Source: Rhodothermales bacterium
GTDB taxonomy: Bacteria > Bacteroidota > Rhodothermia > Rhodothermales > UBA10348
DNA length: 8,383 nt
Assembly: GCA_030833605.1 (NCBI GenBank)
Contig: JAURGV010000097.1
Span: 1 to 8,383, forward strand
Direction of reading: 5' to 3'
Positions 1 through 6,233 of the stretch are shown one piece after another (within the stretch, counting starts at the first letter, position 1; each line of letters opens with the position of its first letter). A program made the translations under genes and the position numbers. Under the pieces are notes generated by a model that was not told the DNA's origin, did no database searches, and saw only the letters and a program-made list of their open reading frames with translations.

Positions 1-6
1 GAAACC

Positions 7-525
7 TTATTCCTGGACGATGTAATGCCGCGCAAACTGTTGAGAAATGCCACCTGATATTTCTATCACTTTGTCTAAAAAGGCTGCGTTTGACGCATAA
101 GGACGAGCGTCAATGTACATTTGCGCCATTTCGGGGGTCACACCTGGGATTTGAGTCAGGGTAGCGATGTCGGATTCGTTAATGTTGACCGGTACATAGG
201 TATATTTTTCATACCCAGCGATCGCATCAGCATCAACATATTTGCCCATTTCACGGCGAAACTGTTCAATACTGACATACGGACGATATTCCATAAACTC
301 GCGAACCATTCTTCGGCCAACACCGGGAATACGCGCAAAATCTTCTGCCGAGGAGTCGTTTAGGCTGAGTTTATTCAACGGGCCGAAGTTCAGGGTATCT
401 GCCGCCATGGTATCGGTCGAATCGGTGGCGGTTTCATCCGTTGTTTCTGTGGCTTTGCCACCGCAGCCCATTGCAAAAATCAGTAGGAAAAGGACAGCGC
501 TCGCGCTAAATACTATTTTTTTCAT
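7..525 (-). CDS. Lipoprotein with two tandem helix-hairpin-helix units
   Basis: A 172-residue exported protein. Residues 1-20 are a short basic start plus a hydrophobic stretch ending AMG before Cys21, a slightly atypical lipobox, so the mature protein is probably a lipoprotein. Residues 22-45 form a Thr/Asp/Glu-rich linker. The rest is an internal duplication. Unit 1 (about 55-111) and unit 2 (about 115-170) each run N-[DE]-S, then IPGV (66-69 and 126-129), then a helix ending RPY (81-83 and 141-143). IPGV-x-x-x-(M) is the helix-hairpin-helix signature of ComEA-like and related proteins, which bind DNA backbone in many families. Whether this one binds DNA is inference; a periplasmic or outer-membrane scaffold is also possible. 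It lies 16 bp after the carboxypeptidase gene and is probably co-transcribed with it. The stop is TAA at 7-9. I know of no gene name for it. Confidence 0.85.
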   Translation of the reverse strand: MKKIVFSASAVLFLLIFAMGCGGKATETTDETATDSTDTMAADTLNFGPLNKLSLNDSSAEDFARIPGVGRRMVREFMEYRPYVSIEQFRREMGKYVDADAIAGYEKYTYVPVNINESDIATLTQIPGVTPEMAQMYIDARPYASNAAFLDKVIEISGGISQQFARHYIVQE

Positions 526-541
526 GTTTTTAAATGCAGTA

Positions 542-2017
542 CTAATGGCCAGAAGGTTTTTTAGCAGCTTCTAAAGCTGTTTTTACAAATTCGCGGATGT
601 GATCGTTCGAAAGAGAAAGATCTTCTTTTCTTAGGTACATCATATGGCCGCTTTCATACCCCTCAAATCGCATTCGGTTTTGGAGTCTGCCACCCGGATC
701 GAGGTTCCACATGGTGTATTTTGCATTAAAATAATCCGTTCCTCCGTCAAAATAGCCGGACTGGACCATCAGGTAGAGGTTTGGATTCTGGGAAAGCGCA
801 CTGCGTAAGTTTTCGCCCGTCTGATCCCCATCACGATTCCAAGGGCTGACCGGCCCGAAAAGGTTGTATTGAAGGGTAGTTTCATATCCCAATACATCCC
901 GTAAGTAGTGATTGATCGCTGGAGCAAAAGCATGATTCCAAGCGGACATAGCCGGATCGTAGTCATAGGCCTGACCGCCGTCTTGTTTGTCGAGCCCTCG
1001 ATAACGCGAATCCAACCGTCCCACCGTCAAACCTTGATCGCGAAGAAGCTCCTTCCAGAAATAAGAAGTGGACACATTCAAATTGAAATCCAAAAACACT
1101 TGAGCGTCAATTCCGGCATACTTTCCTGCTTGGGCGGCAATGCTGAGCCTATCGCTGGGGGAAAGGGAGCCCCCTTTGGCAATGGCCGGTAGAAACTCAT
1201 TTATCGTGAACGCCTCGACTTCAGGAAGGAGCTCCTCTAAGGTTCGTCCCTGCAAACTGGATTCCAGCTGTTTATGGTACCACGCCGTGGCCGAGAAGTA
1301 GGGAAGGCGCAAAGCTGCAGCCACGGGCCCGCCTCGCTCAATGCCGAGAGGAGTAGGGGAAACCAATATGACGCCATTTAGATACATCCATTGCGATCCT
1401 TGCATTCGGGCAGCAAGGCCGCTAACTCTATTGGTGCCATAACTTTCTCCAATCAAAAACTTGGGCGAAGTCCATCGCTTGTTTCTAGATACGAATAGTT
1501 CTAACCATTTTGACAGGTAGGCAATGTCCTCGTTTACGCCGAAAAACTGCTTTTCTTCGACCCCTTCAGCGGCTCTCGAAAACGCCGTATTTACGGGATT
1601 GACATAAACGATGTCGGTAACGTCTAGAATCGACTCGGGATTGTCGTGAACGCCGTAAGGCTGAACAGGATATCCTTCATCGTCAATATTGAGCTGTTTG
1701 GGACTGGTATATCCCATGTGCATCCAGACCGAAGCGGAGCCCGGACCACCATTGAAGGACATCATTAGTGGGCGCTCTGCCGTCCCTCCCTTTTTCTGGT
1801 AAAACGTGTAGAATAGGGAGGCAATCACCGTCCCCTTGTCATCAAAAACGGGTTGTTTTCCAAAGGTTACGGTATAGTCGACTCGGTTTCCTTTGATTAC
1901 AACGCTGCCCTCTTTCGTAGTAGCATGGTCGTGCGGGCTACGATCTACGGTATTGGATTGCGCGGATGCTAACCCGATCACAAATAGCGAAAGGAATACA
2001 AAAAAAGCTCTTTTCAT
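542..2017 (-). CDS. Secreted S10-family serine carboxypeptidase
   Basis: A 491-residue protein of peptidase family S10 (carboxypeptidase Y type), which removes C-terminal residues from peptides through a Ser-Asp-His triad. Residues 1-19 are a Sec signal peptide with probable cleavage after ASA before Gln20, so it acts in the periplasm or outside the cell. The oxyanion segment FNGGPGSAS is at 88-96. The nucleophile is Ser192 in GESYG. The acid is probably Asp424 in GYFDGGTDY. The base is His458 in ESGHMMY. All catalytic parts are present and the length is normal for bacterial S10 members, so it should be active. It sits 53 bp downstream of the agmatinase gene and 16 bp upstream of the lipoprotein gene. 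Together with the M28 peptidase at the right end it suggests a peptide-scavenging lifestyle. The substrate cannot be told from sequence. Confidence 0.93.
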   Translation of the reverse strand: MKRAFFVFLSLFVIGLASAQSNTVDRSPHDHATTKEGSVVIKGNRVDYTVTFGKQPVFDDKGTVIASLFYTFYQKKGGTAERPLMMSFNGGPGSASVWMHMGYTSPKQLNIDDEGYPVQPYGVHDNPESILDVTDIVYVNPVNTAFSRAAEGVEEKQFFGVNEDIAYLSKWLELFVSRNKRWTSPKFLIGESYGTNRVSGLAARMQGSQWMYLNGVILVSPTPLGIERGGPVAAALRLPYFSATAWYHKQLESSLQGRTLEELLPEVEAFTINEFLPAIAKGGSLSPSDRLSIAAQAGKYAGIDAQVFLDFNLNVSTSYFWKELLRDQGLTVGRLDSRYRGLDKQDGGQAYDYDPAMSAWNHAFAPAINHYLRDVLGYETTLQYNLFGPVSPWNRDGDQTGENLRSALSQNPNLYLMVQSGYFDGGTDYFNAKYTMWNLDPGGRLQNRMRFEGYESGHMMYLRKEDLSLSNDHIREFVKTALEAAKKPSGH

Positions 2018-2070
2018 AACGAATAAGGTCTATTGGGGCTGGAAATACGGCCTAATGTGACCAAAGTACG

Positions 2071-2877
2071 CTAAAACGGGTTTGCAATCATTTGGCCAGC
2101 CAATTCTTTCACTAGCTTGGCCGCGACCATAGCGGTCTGACTGTCTCGGTCCCGATTCGGATTTAGTTCGACCACATCGGCTCCAACAATTTGATTCTTA
2201 ATCGAATGAACGAAGGTGAGGAGCTCACGCACCGATAAACCGCCGGGTTCGTAGTGAGAAACGCCGGGTGCGAAGGCCGGGTCGAGCACGTCCAAATCAA
2301 TACTTAGATAAACCGGTCCCTGGATATCGAGTGCAGAAGGGGCGGGCAAGTCTTTCATTTCAAAGAAACGTACACCAAAACGATCGGCTTGCGACTGGCA
2401 ATGGGCATTCATGGTCCGGATGCCAATTTGAGTCAATCCAACGTGGGGATACGCCTCTAGCAGTCTCGCAAACGGACAAGCGTGCGAGTAACGATCGCCG
2501 TCTAAATGGTCATATAGATCGGGATGCGCGTCAAATTGAACGATGTGCAGGTCCGGGTATGCCTGCGCGTGCGCACGAATCACCGGAAACGAAATCGAAT
2601 GGTCGCCGCCAAGAACAAGCGTTTGGTGACCTTTTTTGACAATGGCAGCGATCGCTTGCGTGATTCCGTCGCGCATGGATTGAGCGGATTCGAAGTCCAG
2701 CAGATCGAGGTCACCCAAATCTTCTATAGAGATTGGGTCGTCGAACGTTGTCCCATTTTCGATAGAAAGGTTACTTGAAGCGCTTTGGAGCGCTTCCCTA
2801 ATGCATGCGGGGGCCTTGGCAGGCCCCCGCATGAAGGAAGAAGACGCATCGTATGGAATTCCTAGAATGGAGATCAT
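2071..2877 (-). CDS. speB: Agmatinase-family ureohydrolase (agmatinase likely)
   Basis: A 268-residue cytosolic enzyme of the arginase/agmatinase superfamily. These bind two manganese ions and hydrolyse a guanidino group to urea; agmatinase makes putrescine from agmatine. All six metal ligands are visible: His93 in GGDHS, Asp116, His118 and Asp120 in FDAHPDLYD, and Asp194 and Asp196 in SIDLDVLDP. The N-terminal RGP-x-x-AP-x-x-IR segment (17-27) and the closing NP-x-RD...TA-x-x-AAKLVKEL block are also typical. The stretch APGVSHYEPGGL (203-214) looks more like agmatinases than arginases, but substrate choice among agmatinase, arginase and formimidoylglutamase is not certain. No arginine decarboxylase gene is in view. 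The gene starts 16 bp after typA ends. Oddly, its early coding sequence folds into two consecutive perfect hairpins, listed separately. Confidence 0.88.
   Translation of the reverse strand: MISILGIPYDASSSFMRGPAKAPACIREALQSASSNLSIENGTTFDDPISIEDLGDLDLLDFESAQSMRDGITQAIAAIVKKGHQTLVLGGDHSISFPVIRAHAQAYPDLHIVQFDAHPDLYDHLDGDRYSHACPFARLLEAYPHVGLTQIGIRTMNAHCQSQADRFGVRFFEMKDLPAPSALDIQGPVYLSIDLDVLDPAFAPGVSHYEPGGLSVRELLTFVHSIKNQIVGADVVELNPNRDRDSQTAMVAAKLVKELAGQMIANPF
2777..2796 (-). other. 8-bp perfect hairpin inside the agmatinase gene
   Basis: GAAGCGCT (2777-2784) and AGCGCTTC (2789-2796) pair perfectly around a 4-base loop. It lies 7 bases from the 13-bp hairpin and encodes residues 28-34. No U tract follows on the coding strand, so it does not look like a terminator. 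Confidence 0.6.
2804..2833 (-). other. 13-bp perfect hairpin inside the agmatinase gene
   Basis: Bases 2804-2816 and 2821-2833 are perfect reverse complements with a 4-base loop (2817-2820). On the coding strand the stem begins with CATGCGGGGGCCT. It encodes residues 15-25 and starts about 45 nt after the start codon. The amino acids here match a conserved family segment, so the reading frame is real and the pairing depends on codon choice. It may affect early translation or mRNA stability. Confidence 0.7.
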
Positions 2878-2893
2878 GAGAGGCGCGATGATC

Positions 2894-4720
2894 CTATTCG
2901 GCTGCCGCTTTACGCGTCATTTCAGCCTTTTTACGCATGTGTGGGTCCAGATGACGCTTTCTAATGCGAAGGGAAGTCGGTGTCACTTCAATGAGTTCAT
3001 CCTCACGGATGAACTCAATGCTTTCTTCCAGTGAAAAACGACGGGGTGGAATCAGCTTTTGGAATGCATCCGCCGAAGAAGCGCGCATGTTCGTCAGCTT
3101 TTTCTCTTTCGTGATGTTGACTTCAAGGTCAACGTCGCGGCTGTTTTCGCCCACAATCATTCCAGAGTAAACTTCGTCCGTAGGTCCAAGAAACAGCTCA
3201 CCGCGTTCCTGGAGACTCACAATGGAATACCCGGTTACTTTACCGGACCGATCCGCCACCAAGGCACCTGATGCACGATGTGCGATCTCTCCGGCCCAAG
3301 GACGGTACTTATCGAAAAGGTGGGTCAAGATACCCGTTCCTTTGGTATCGGTTAGGAATTCGCTGCGGTAGCCAATTAGACCACGGCTGGGGATCTCAAA
3401 TTCAAGACGAATACGTCCAGAACCATGATTCACCATTTTGGTCATAACCCCTTTACGGATACCCATTTTTTGCACCACGGCGCCCATGAAATCTTCCGCA
3501 ACGTCAATCAGAGCCGTTTCGTACGGTTCACAGCGTTTGCCGCCGATTTCTTTCGTAATAACGTTGGGCATTCCGACAGAGAACTCAAAGCCTTCGCGGC
3601 GCATCTGTTCGATCAAAATCGCCATTTGAAGCTCGCCACGACCATAAACCAGATGGGAATCGGCCGAATCCGTTGCATCAATGCGCATGGAAAGATTGGT
3701 TTCAGCTTCTTTTGCCAAACGATCTTTCAAATTTCTAGAGGTAACATACTTACCTTCACGACCAGCAAATGGAGAATCGTTGATTCTAAATTCCATCGAC
3801 ATGGTTGGCTCGTCGATGTGCAATGGCTCAAGCGGTAGGGGATTTTCAGCGTCAGCGATGCTTTCTCCTAGTCCAATTCCGCTCATTCCACCGATAGCGA
3901 CAATATCGCCAGGGCCGGCCACATCCGTTTCAACGCGACCTAAGCCGGAATATTGGAAAAGTGCCGTGACTTGGACGGGCGTAAAACGACCATCACGGTG
4001 ACATAGAACCACACGTTGACGGTTTTTCAGCGAACCGTTAATGATTCGACCAATAGCTAAGGGGCCACGGTAATTGTCAGGTTGTACGTTGGTCACAAGC
4101 ACCTGGACAGAAGCTTCTGGATCTCCAGTAGGAGCAGGTACAGCTTTTAGAATGGTATCAAACAGTGGTTGCAAGTCTACCAGTTCATCATCCATCGATG
4201 TTTTACACTGACCATCTTTGGCGACAGCGTAAATAACGGGAAATTCGATTTGGCTATCGGAGGCATCGAGATCAATAAATAGATCGTAAACCTCGTTTAA
4301 TACTTCCTCAACACGAGCATCGTCGCGGTCAATTTTGTTGATCACCACAATTGCCGGAAGTTTCAATTCCAACGCTTTGGACAATACGAAACGAGTCTGG
4401 GGAAGAGGCCCTTCCGCTGCGTCAACCAAAAGCATGATTCCATCAACCATGCGCAGCGTACGCTCAACTTCGCCACCAAAATCAGCGTGCCCAGGAGTGT
4501 CAACAATGTTTATTTTAACATCGCCGTACTGCACAGCGGTGTTTTTTGCCATGATCGTGATTCCTTTTTCCCGTTCAAGGTCCATGGAATCCATCACACG
4601 TTCGGCAACATCCTGATTGTCACGGAAAATGCCGCTTTGCCATAACATGGAGTCAACCAAAGTAGTTTTTCCATGGTCAACGTGTGCCACAATGGCAATA
4701 TTTCTAAGTTTTAGGGACAT
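2894..4720 (-). CDS. typA: Translational GTPase TypA/BipA
   Basis: A 608-residue ribosome-binding GTPase of the EF-G/LepA group. TypA/BipA assists large-subunit assembly and growth at low temperature or under stress. The G domain occupies about residues 1-195: P-loop AHVDHGKT (12-19), switch I REKGITI (50-56), G3 DTPGH (74-78) and G4 NKID (128-131). These are followed by a beta-barrel domain II (about 200-290), EF-G-like domains III and V (about 305-475), and the C-terminal domain specific to BipA. The BipA-type ending (GTGILTHLF, then GYSIVSLQERGELF, then VTPTSLRIRKRHLDPHMRKK) separates it from EF-G and LepA. The length is normal for the family. It is the first of four closely spaced minus-strand genes. 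The 83 bp upstream show no convincing TAnnTTTG promoter. Confidence 0.97.
   Translation of the reverse strand: MSLKLRNIAIVAHVDHGKTTLVDSMLWQSGIFRDNQDVAERVMDSMDLEREKGITIMAKNTAVQYGDVKINIVDTPGHADFGGEVERTLRMVDGIMLLVDAAEGPLPQTRFVLSKALELKLPAIVVINKIDRDDARVEEVLNEVYDLFIDLDASDSQIEFPVIYAVAKDGQCKTSMDDELVDLQPLFDTILKAVPAPTGDPEASVQVLVTNVQPDNYRGPLAIGRIINGSLKNRQRVVLCHRDGRFTPVQVTALFQYSGLGRVETDVAGPGDIVAIGGMSGIGLGESIADAENPLPLEPLHIDEPTMSMEFRINDSPFAGREGKYVTSRNLKDRLAKEAETNLSMRIDATDSADSHLVYGRGELQMAILIEQMRREGFEFSVGMPNVITKEIGGKRCEPYETALIDVAEDFMGAVVQKMGIRKGVMTKMVNHGSGRIRLEFEIPSRGLIGYRSEFLTDTKGTGILTHLFDKYRPWAGEIAHRASGALVADRSGKVTGYSIVSLQERGELFLGPTDEVYSGMIVGENSRDVDLEVNITKEKKLTNMRASSADAFQKLIPPRRFSLEESIEFIREDELIEVTPTSLRIRKRHLDPHMRKKAEMTRKAAAE
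2992..3017 (-). other. 11-bp perfect hairpin with GUGA tetraloop near the end of typA
   Basis: Bases 2992-3002 and 3007-3017 are perfect reverse complements. On the mRNA strand the loop is GUGA, a member of the stable GNRA tetraloop class. It encodes residues 568-577 of TypA (within IEFIREDELI), about 100 nt before the stop codon and 115 nt before the agmatinase start. Confidence 0.65.
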
Positions 4721-4803
4721 ACTGATAGTTTGAATGATGATCTGCCTTCAACACGCAAGTTTTGATTGGGTGGCACCATTCTCGCTAAGAGTGTGAGAAG
4801 AAA

Positions 4804-5616
4804 TTAGATATCGTAAACCGGTTCTCCTTTTCTCAAGTGGAGTTTAGACAGAAAATGATCTTTATAGGACCGGCCAATGGGCAGTGACGTGTCCTCAATA
4901 TGAACCGACGTTGAACTGGAGGAGGTGATTTTATTAAGCTGGACTACGTAAGAGCGATGAATGCGAATAAACTCGTCCGGATTTAGATCTTCCAGCAACG
5001 AGGCCAAGGTTCGTTTGGTTAAAATGGAGCTGTTTCGCAGGTGCAGAAGTGCATAATCCCGTTGACTTTCGATATAGACGATATCTTTTTCACGAATCTG
5101 ATGGTCTTCTCTATCAACCCGAAGGGTCAGAATGCGATCGGAATTTTGTTTGATGTCTTCCAATTCATTTTCAGCCTTAAAGCGTTGGGAGCGATGTTCC
5201 GAAACCAACCCTTCTGAAACCCGCCATTTTCGTACCAGATGGATGGCAACTGCAGCAAAAATAACGATGTACATCCCGACCAAGATGTCCATTAGGTCCA
5301 GCAGTAGCGGCTGCTCGAATAACGATTGGAATGATTTGTTTATGAGGTAGAGCGCGATAAAGGCGGCAAGTTCTGCATAAATGGAAATCAACAAAATGTA
5401 TCCGCAATACAATGCAAAAAGTGGAAGTAGTCCTTTTTTTAGGTACCGAGGGATCAACCAATAGTTGATCGTATACGTTGTAGCAATGGTGACGGGTAGA
5501 AAAAAGGCCACAAAAAACAGACTTTGACTAAACGAGTCTCCTTTTGCGCCAAAATACACGGCGTAAAAGAGGAGCACGGAAAGCCAAAATAGGAAATGGG
5601 TTAGGATTCGATTCAT
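4804..5616 (-). CDS. Membrane-anchored LytTR-domain transcriptional regulator
   Basis: A 270-residue protein that joins a membrane domain directly to a LytTR DNA-binding domain. Hydrophobic segments lie at about 5-23, 31-50, 63-92 (one long or two short) and 108-128. The layout, including the IPRYLKKGLLP loop, resembles the membrane part of LytS/YehU-type histidine kinases. Residues 130-160 are charged and probably form a helical linker or coiled coil. The LytTR domain covers about 163-265, with hallmark segments DIVYIESQRDY (178-188), FIRIHRSYVV (216-225) and LPIGRSYK (245-252). There is no receiver domain and no kinase domain, so this should be a one-component regulator sensing at the membrane. 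It is divergent from the small ExbB-like gene. The region between them carries RTCGA repeats with 21-bp spacing, so autoregulation plus control of that neighbour is my inference. The signal is unknown. Confidence 0.92.
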   Translation of the reverse strand: MNRILTHFLFWLSVLLFYAVYFGAKGDSFSQSLFFVAFFLPVTIATTYTINYWLIPRYLKKGLLPLFALYCGYILLISIYAELAAFIALYLINKSFQSLFEQPLLLDLMDILVGMYIVIFAAVAIHLVRKWRVSEGLVSEHRSQRFKAENELEDIKQNSDRILTLRVDREDHQIREKDIVYIESQRDYALLHLRNSSILTKRTLASLLEDLNPDEFIRIHRSYVVQLNKITSSSSTSVHIEDTSLPIGRSYKDHFLSKLHLRKGEPVYDI

Positions 5617-5636
5617 ACCATTAACACTAATGAAGT

Positions 5637-5762
5637 ATCGAAAATAGTTGTTTTATCTGGTATAAATGACGGAATGTCGACGAATGCCTTAAGTTAGTCG
5701 ACCAATATGATGACGTTGTGTATCGACAGAACCCGTCTGTTTGTCGAAATTGAATTGTCGAA
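5637..5762. repeat. Cluster of six RTCGA direct repeats, candidate LytTR operators
   Basis: Copies of RTCGAM start at 5637 (ATCGAA), 5676 (GTCGAC), 5697 (GTCGAC), 5722 (ATCGAC), 5743 (GTCGAA) and 5757 (GTCGAA). Five of the six are preceded by T. The steps are 39, 21, 25, 21 and 14 bp, so 5676/5697 and 5722/5743 form two pairs exactly 21 bp apart. Known LytTR proteins (AgrA, ComE, VirR, YehT/BtsR) bind pairs of imperfect direct repeats whose centres are 21-22 bp apart on one face of the helix. The core here is not the published GTT-type consensus. TCGA is self-complementary, so strand orientation is uncertain. About one TCGA would be expected in 198 bp of random sequence. Confidence 0.6.
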
Positions 5763-5785
5763 AAATGGGGAGCTATGTACGTTTG
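5755..5785 (+). promoter_or_regulatory. Bacteroidota-type promoter for the ExbB-like gene
   Basis: A -33 element TTG (5755-5757) is followed, after 20 bp, by TACGTTTG (5778-5785), a full match to the TAnnTTTG -7 element used by the primary sigma factor of Bacteroidota. Transcription would begin around 5790-5793, about 22-25 bp before the ATG at 5815. The G of the TTG is also the first base of the last GTCGA copy (5757). A protein bound there would contact or compete with polymerase at the -33 region. Confidence 0.65.
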
Positions 5786-5814
5786 GAAGGTCTTTCTAAT
5801 CAACCGAGATAATC

Positions 5815-6204
5815 ATGATGAACTTATTTAACTCAGGCGGGATGTTCATGTATCCGCTTTTGGTTCTTCTCCTTGCCGTCCTAGGCGTATCCATTAAATC
5901 CTTTGGGTCCCTTATGGCGCTTAGAGATACTCCCGACGCTCAAAAAGACCAAGCTATTCGTTCTATTCGACGCTTCAATTCCTTGGTGCTTCAGATGGGG
6001 ATATTCAGCTTCTTTTTGGGGCTGCTCAGTCAAGAACTTGGCTTGATGCAGGCATTTTCGGTCATTCAGCAGGTAGGCGCGGTTTCTCCCACACTGCTAG
6101 CTAGTGGCCTCTACGTGTCATTTATTCCACCGGTTTTTGGGCTAATAATCCTGTTATGTGCCCTGATATCACGTGGCTTCGTAGGGTTTCAACTAGATAA
6201 ATAG
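5815..6204 (+). CDS. Small MotA/TolQ/ExbB-like membrane protein
   Basis: A 129-residue inner-membrane protein with three predicted membrane helices at about 10-30, 58-84 and 98-118. The C-terminal half has the pattern of the MotA/TolQ/ExbB proton-channel family: FFLGLLSQELGLMQAF (67-81), then Gly-x-x-SP-x-x-LASGLY (88-100), then a final helix ending GLIILLCALI (109-118). It is much shorter than ExbB/TolQ (about 230 residues) and lacks their large cytoplasmic loop; only about 27 residues link helices 1 and 2. No ExbD/TolR partner is in view. It could be a minimal channel component, a regulator-associated membrane protein or a degenerate paralogue. It is the only plus-strand gene, has its own promoter and hairpin terminator, and sits opposite the LytTR regulator that probably controls it. 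ATG at 5815 was chosen; a second in-frame ATG follows at 5818. Confidence 0.8.
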   Translation: MMNLFNSGGMFMYPLLVLLLAVLGVSIKSFGSLMALRDTPDAQKDQAIRSIRRFNSLVLQMGIFSFFLGLLSQELGLMQAFSVIQQVGAVSPTLLASGLYVSFIPPVFGLIILLCALISRGFVGFQLDK

Positions 6205-6233
6205 GAAGGATACTTAGCGTCGATCCTTCTTTT
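6205..6233 (+). terminator. Hairpin terminator between convergent genes
   Basis: A perfect 7-bp stem GAAGGAT (6205-6211) / ATCCTTC (6223-6229) with an 11-nt loop is followed by four T residues (6230-6233). It begins one base after the TAG of the ExbB-like gene (6202-6204) and extends into the last codons of rsgA, whose stop is at 6214-6216. It fits a modest intrinsic terminator for the plus-strand gene. On the minus strand the stem is followed only by a mixed AT-rich stretch. Confidence 0.5.

Larger units (their letters stand above)
5617..5814. promoter_or_regulatory. Divergent regulatory region between LytTR regulator and ExbB-like gene
   Basis: This 198-bp region separates the two divergent start codons and contains no gene. 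It holds six RTCGA elements and one good plus-strand promoter, listed separately. For the minus-strand regulator gene only a weak -7 candidate is seen: TATTTTCG, reading leftwards across 5646-5639, one mismatch from TAnnTTTG. No TTG lies at the proper distance upstream of it. This weak candidate overlaps the outermost RTCGA copy at 5637. Confidence 0.75.

Noticed and set aside
218..225. GCGATCGC octamer, also at 2648-2655, recalling the cyanobacterial HIP1 repeat
   Set aside because: Only two copies in 8.4 kb, both inside genes, and the gene content is not cyanobacterial.
565..584. CAGCTT / AAGCTG stem followed by five T on the plus strand, resembling an intrinsic terminator
   Set aside because: No plus-strand gene ends here. 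The sequence encodes the ALEAAKK tail of the S10 peptidase, and on the minus strand no U tract follows.
2062..2087. TACTTTG on the minus strand upstream of the S10 gene as a -7 promoter element
   Set aside because: One base short of TAnnTTTG, and the nearest TTG is only 16 bp upstream, so the match is too weak to call.
3425..3838. Plus-strand open frame of 137 codons inside typA
   Set aside because: It is antisense to a well-conserved GTPase gene, has no recognisable domain, and fits a shadow of typA codon usage.
4108..4119. 12-base palindrome CAGAAGCTTCTG in typA
   Set aside because: One or two 12-base palindromes are expected by chance in a window of this size, and it has no loop or regulatory context.
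4779..4799. TTCTCGC / GTGAGAA stem after the LytTR gene as a terminator
   Set aside because: Only 7 bp with an internal G-T pair, no U tract on the minus strand, and low GC; could be chance.
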